64,000 nucleotides of DNA from CBCOTE01 sp965112965 (GTDB lineage: Bacteria; Desulfobacterota; Desulfovibrionia; Desulfovibrionales; Desulfovibrionaceae): positions 248,001-312,000 of the forward strand of contig CBCOTE010000019.1 in NCBI GenBank assembly GCA_965112965.1. The letters run 5' to 3'. The position numbers and the translations under genes are program-made. The notes under the pieces were generated by a model. It saw only the letters and a program-made list of their open reading frames with translations. It was not told the origin of the DNA and made no database searches. Positions 60,438 through 64,000 of the stretch are shown piece after piece. How positions within the stretch are numbered: position 1 is the stretch's first letter; every line of letters begins with the position of its first letter.

Positions 60438-61829
60438 TTACTCTGGCTGGTAAAGGGCGATAGTCTTGATATTGACAAATTCTTTAATACCGTAGGTCGA
60501 TAACTCCCGACCCCAGCCGGACTGCTTAATTCCTCCGAAAGGCAACTGGGGATGAGAAGAAGTGTGGCCGCCCACGGCCACAGTACCGGCATCGATCCGC
60601 CGTGCCAGGGCGAGGCCGCGAGCCTTGTCGCCGGTCCAGATAACACCACCCAGGCCAAAGGGGGTATCGTTAGCTACAGCCACAGCCTCCTCGACATCCC
60701 GTACCGTGACTACGACGACTACTGGGCCAAAGAGCTCTTCATCATAAGCGGGCATACCCTTATGCACATCGGTCAGGAGTGTGGCCAGATAGAAGCAATC
60801 GCCGGGCCTGACCAATCGGTTACCCCCGACCACTAGGGTAGCGCCCGCAGCCACGGAAGTCTGTACCTGGCGGTGTATGACATCCACTAAATCTTTCCGA
60901 GCCATAGGAGCTAGAGTAGTAGCAAGATTCATGGGATCGCCGGGCTGAAAGCGACTAAGACCCGCAGCCAGCCGCTCGACGAAACCACGGGCCACGGCTT
61001 CAACCACGATTAGCCGCTTGGGAGAAACGCAGGTCTGACCGGCATTGGTCATGCGCGCGGCCAGGACTGCGCCAGCTGCAGCGTCCAGGTCAGCGTCCTC
61101 CAATATTATACAGGGATCACTGCCGCCCAACTCAAGCACACTTTTTTTGAGGTAACGACCAGCGGCTGCGGCTACAGAGGCACCGGCCTGACAGCTGCCA
61201 GTAAAAGTCACACCAGCTACGGCTGGGTGGCCAATAAGAGACTCCATACAACTACCTGGCACAAGTAGAATCCGGACCAAATCGGACGGGAAACCCTGGT
61301 CACGGAACAAAGCCTCTAACGCTAGGGCCACGCCGCAAACGTTGGAGGCATGTTTCAGGAGTAAACCATTACCGGCGATGAGTGATGGTGCAGCGTGACG
61401 GAAAACCTGCCAGAATGGAAAATTCCAGGGCATGACTGCTAGGATTGGCCCAAGAGGTTCAAAGACTACCAAATTATCCCGGCCATAAGTGGGGATAGAT
61501 TCCTCAATAAGCATAGTTGCAGCGTGGTCAGCATAATAATCGCATATCCAGGCACTCTTCTCCACCTCGAGTAAGGCTTCCCGCAGAAGCTTGCCCATTT
61601 CCTGGGTAATAAGCGTAGCGAATTCATCCTTACGCGCCAGCAAAGCCTCGGCCAAATGACGCAGAAACCGTGCTCGCTCAGGTAAAGGCACCGCGCGCCA
61701 GACACGGTAAGCGGCATGGACCGCATCAAAAATAACGGCACACATTTCGTGAGAATAGGATGAAAATTCATGAATAAACTCGCCCGTAGCGGGATTAATA
61801 CTCTGCATGTCTGCATTACCTAACGGCAT
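60438..61829 (-). CDS. NAD(P)-dependent aldehyde dehydrogenase, succinate-semialdehyde type
   Basis: Oxidises an aldehyde (in close relatives succinate semialdehyde) to the acid. 463 residues, typical for the short SSADH (YneI/GabD-like) branch. Catalytic residues are intact: Asn136 in PWNFPFW, Lys159, Glu233 in LELGGSDP and Cys267 in NAGQTCVSPKR; EELFGPVVVV (364-373) and LPFGGIKQSGWGREL (429-443) complete the family set. GGAGG lies about 9 bases before the first ATG, so that start is preferred to the ATG 7 codons on. It is alone on its strand here. Its role in this cell (4-aminobutyrate or aldehyde detoxification) cannot be read from context. Confidence 0.92.
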   Translation of the reverse strand: MPLGNADMQSINPATGEFIHEFSSYSHEMCAVIFDAVHAAYRVWRAVPLPERARFLRHLAEALLARKDEFATLITQEMGKLLREALLEVEKSAWICDYYADHAATMLIEESIPTYGRDNLVVFEPLGPILAVMPWNFPFWQVFRHAAPSLIAGNGLLLKHASNVCGVALALEALFRDQGFPSDLVRILLVPGSCMESLIGHPAVAGVTFTGSCQAGASVAAAAGRYLKKSVLELGGSDPCIILEDADLDAAAGAVLAARMTNAGQTCVSPKRLIVVEAVARGFVERLAAGLSRFQPGDPMNLATTLAPMARKDLVDVIHRQVQTSVAAGATLVVGGNRLVRPGDCFYLATLLTDVHKGMPAYDEELFGPVVVVVTVRDVEEAVAVANDTPFGLGGVIWTGDKARGLALARRIDAGTVAVGGHTSSHPQLPFGGIKQSGWGRELSTYGIKEFVNIKTIALYQPE

Positions 61830-62040
61830 TTTCTCGCCCTCCAGGCGTTGAAAAACTCAGAGAACGGGGGGAGTGAGAATTAGTTAGTCGAATTTTAGGG
61901 CTATGTAAGCTTTTTTTTGCTGAGTTCCTCCCTGTGTCCGGCCTGTCCATCACACAATATGGCCCTCCAGAGTACTCATTGCCTACCTTTGCGCTCTGGG
62001 CTAGAATGACTTTTTAATCGCCACCGACTGAATCGCCCTT

Positions 62041-63618
62041 ATGATCATCGCCCATAACCCCACTTCTCCTATCGTCAATCAGTTGGACGTACTCGATAAT
62101 TCCAGCGTCTGTAACAACCACTTGACTAAGTTACTCAGCCGGCCGTGGCACATCATGCTCATTGCGGCCGGGGCCGCCTTGGCCTTAGGTTTGACTATTC
62201 TTCACGCCCAGTTCGTAGATGAGGACGAACTACTAGTCCTGCAGCGAGCTACGGAACTCATCCAATGCTTTGCCACTGGCAAGCCCGGATTTATAGAGGC
62301 ACTCACTTCTAGCTCTCAGCCACCCGGCCGTAACCTACTGCCCATCCCATTCATCATACTTTTAGGCCCAACTGAGGCTGCTCTACGCTGGCCCAATCTC
62401 CTCTTCTGGGCAGCCACCTGCGGCCTGGCTGCCCGCATTGGTCTACGCCTTAATGGGCCAGCCGTGGGCCTGGTCACCGGACTCGTGCTGGCCTTGTCGG
62501 GCCTCTTCCAGGTAGAAAGTATGGCCCATGGATTCAGCGTCACTAACTTCCTTGTCCTATGGTTAGTAGACTTCTTATTAAAAAACCAAGGTTGGGGTTT
62601 GGCTATCCGTCGGGCCAAACGACAATATCTATTAGAATGCGGCATTGTTTTCATGGGCGTATGTTTCTTCACTTCCCTATTGCCAGTGGCCGGCATGCAC
62701 CTTCTGGTTCACGGCTGGCAATGCATACGTCGCCACGGTCTCGCAACCGGCCTGCATAAATGGTTAATATGGACTTTGCCTGCAGCAGCGCCTTACTTTC
62801 TCTATTTTATATTTTTTTTTGGCCTACCATACTTAGATCTACTGGCCGGCCGCAACATCGCGCCAAACTGCCAACTTATTCATTTCGCCCAGCGCACCCA
62901 CCAGGGCGGGCTAAACATACACTCTCTAGTAGAAAATTCCCAGGGGCTCAATTGGTATGTCTTTCCCGCTCTCTCCTCTCTTTTTCTAGTCTTCGGTATG
63001 TGGCGGCAGCTGACCAGATACACCTCCGTCTTCATCATCGTTTTTCCCTATATCTTCTTATTTTGCTGCTATATCAAATCCATGACTGGAGCGCATTTTT
63101 TATCCGCTTTTATCTGGAGCACACCCTTCGCCGTAGCCGCCCTGTCCGAAATTGCCGCCCGTTACCCACTCCGGTTGCAGGCTAATATCGCCGCAGCTAC
63201 CCTGGCCATACTCTTGGCCTGGACCTGGTTCTGTCACTTACGGACCTACACCGAAGAAAATTACCCTATAGGCCTAAGCAAAATAGTTTTTGGTGATATC
63301 TATTGGTGCAATAACGTCTATTTCCCATACGAAGCCGCAACGCGGGATCTAAAAAAAATACTAGCCGAAGGCGAACGTTTAGTAGTAACAGCCTACACTC
63401 CCATCCAGTACTACATTTCTCCCCAGGCTTACCTGTACAACGACCCGATCTTCGACTATACAAAGCCAGGCGATCTTACCTCAGAACGAATAAAACAACT
63501 ACGACTGAGAGCCATAACTATGAAACGAGGCACACAACTGTCCTCTACCATCCACGAAGAATATCGCTTGACCTATTCGGGCTCTATGCTAGAGATCACA
63601 GTGCTACGCAGACTCTAA
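62041..63618 (+). CDS. GT39-like polytopic glycosyltransferase
   Basis: Membrane protein of 525 residues with about 9-11 hydrophobic segments, of the family that moves sugars from polyprenyl phosphate carriers to lipid A, glycans or proteins on the outer face of the inner membrane (ArnT/PMT-like). The key acidic motif follows the first span: FVDEDELL with Asp60-Glu61-Asp62-Glu63, then SSQPPGRNLLPIP where family members place the acceptor loop. The C-terminal third is a soluble domain with FPYEAATRDLKKIL and TAYTPIQYYI. No ribosome binding site precedes the ATG at 62041, but the length and the first span fit this start. Acceptor unknown. It may act on the same surface glycan as rfbA, gmd/fcl and the O-acetylation cluster. 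Confidence 0.82.
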   Translation: MIIAHNPTSPIVNQLDVLDNSSVCNNHLTKLLSRPWHIMLIAAGAALALGLTILHAQFVDEDELLVLQRATELIQCFATGKPGFIEALTSSSQPPGRNLLPIPFIILLGPTEAALRWPNLLFWAATCGLAARIGLRLNGPAVGLVTGLVLALSGLFQVESMAHGFSVTNFLVLWLVDFLLKNQGWGLAIRRAKRQYLLECGIVFMGVCFFTSLLPVAGMHLLVHGWQCIRRHGLATGLHKWLIWTLPAAAPYFLYFIFFFGLPYLDLLAGRNIAPNCQLIHFAQRTHQGGLNIHSLVENSQGLNWYVFPALSSLFLVFGMWRQLTRYTSVFIIVFPYIFLFCCYIKSMTGAHFLSAFIWSTPFAVAALSEIAARYPLRLQANIAAATLAILLAWTWFCHLRTYTEENYPIGLSKIVFGDIYWCNNVYFPYEAATRDLKKILAEGERLVVTAYTPIQYYISPQAYLYNDPIFDYTKPGDLTSERIKQLRLRAITMKRGTQLSSTIHEEYRLTYSGSMLEITVLRRL

Positions 63619-64000
63619 GGCCATCATAGCATTTGTTTCACTATTTCGTCCTTCCTGGACCTGCCAATTCATAACTACAACCAAAGGCCTATCTCCCTAG
63701 TACGACCTTGCATCAACTCAAGTATATGGACAATCAAATGAAGCATTTTTTTAGGAGCAAGCTCTAGCGCAGATATCCTCCTTAGCAACCCCGCTATCTA
63801 CTACTACCCTCCATAGCTATGGGCAAAGCTCATCATGCCCAATAATCAGCTCCTAAACTCAACCATGTTACCCAAAAGAACTCTTCGGCTATACAGAGAG
63901 CCCCCCCCCACATTCAACTGTGATGCCCACATCTATAGCCGTATCTATAAACCCACATATACCTTAGGCCCGAGGTATCGTTGTCGTAGAACCGTGACAA
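63619..64000. other. window edge, possible start of an amidohydrolase remnant
   Basis: AT-rich DNA with a run of nine C at 63901-63909. Just after it one frame gives TFNCDAHIYSRIYKP then GPRYR, which faintly resembles the metal-binding N-terminus of an amidohydrolase (D-x-H). The window ends before this can be tested. Nothing else is supported. Confidence 0.25.

Overview
The window reads as a piece of the chromosome of a Gram-negative bacterium whose genome is decaying. The called protein genes sum to about 30 kb, roughly 47% of 64 kb. The rest is mostly AT-rich DNA full of homopolymer runs, in which broken but still readable genes can be seen. No insertion sequence, phage, CRISPR array, tRNA or rRNA was found. 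Gram-negative envelope genes (MltB, MltG, a YajG-like lipoprotein, alginate-type O-acetylation genes) and an anaerobic, split 2-oxoacid:ferredoxin oxidoreductase point to an anaerobic, possibly Desulfovibrio-like, host-associated lineage with low coding density. The taxon is inference; no marker gene settles it.

Left part (1-32.3 kb): pncC; a membrane protein with tandem SGWAGD modules; porDAB (ferredoxin, alpha and beta subunits) closed by a strong hairpin; a wrecked ThiF/MoeB/HesA gene; a small membrane ORF; rfbA; a MogA/MoaB-like gene; a four-gene BMP-type ABC importer operon (binding protein, double ATPase, two permeases); alr; a probable COG0523-like remnant; mltB; a metallo-beta-lactamase-fold hydrolase; and mltG.

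Middle (32.3-37.0 kb): 4.7 kb with no intact gene, in which the strand composition flips. Left of it the + strand is G/T-rich, right of it C/A-rich, in intergenic DNA and in + strand genes alike. This is the pattern expected at a replication terminus.

Right part (37-64 kb): an anchored protein of unknown function; a YajG-like lipoprotein; divergent fcl and gmd (GDP-L-fucose synthesis); a four-gene polysaccharide O-acetylation cluster (AlgJ-like, AlgI, second AlgJ-like, SGNH hydrolase) followed by a pseudogene; a 4.5 kb desert with a perfect 39-bp tandem duplication; a two-gene small heat-shock operon with a clear sigma-70-like promoter; a zinc-ribbon membrane protein; tatD, a small ORF and ftsY; a probable mobB pseudogene; an aldehyde dehydrogenase; and a GT39-like membrane glycosyltransferase.

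The surviving genes mainly serve envelope synthesis and modification (dTDP-glucose, GDP-fucose, O-acetylation, alanine racemase, lytic transglycosylases), 2-oxoacid oxidation, protein targeting and import of a nucleoside-like solute. Two molybdopterin-related genes appear dead while a MogA-like gene stays open. Two open genes carry changes at key positions: Walker B Asp to Tyr in the ABC ATPase, and Asp to Asn in the D-x-H motif of the second AlgJ-like protein. The picture is reductive evolution in progress. I did not find a clearly new defence or metabolic system.
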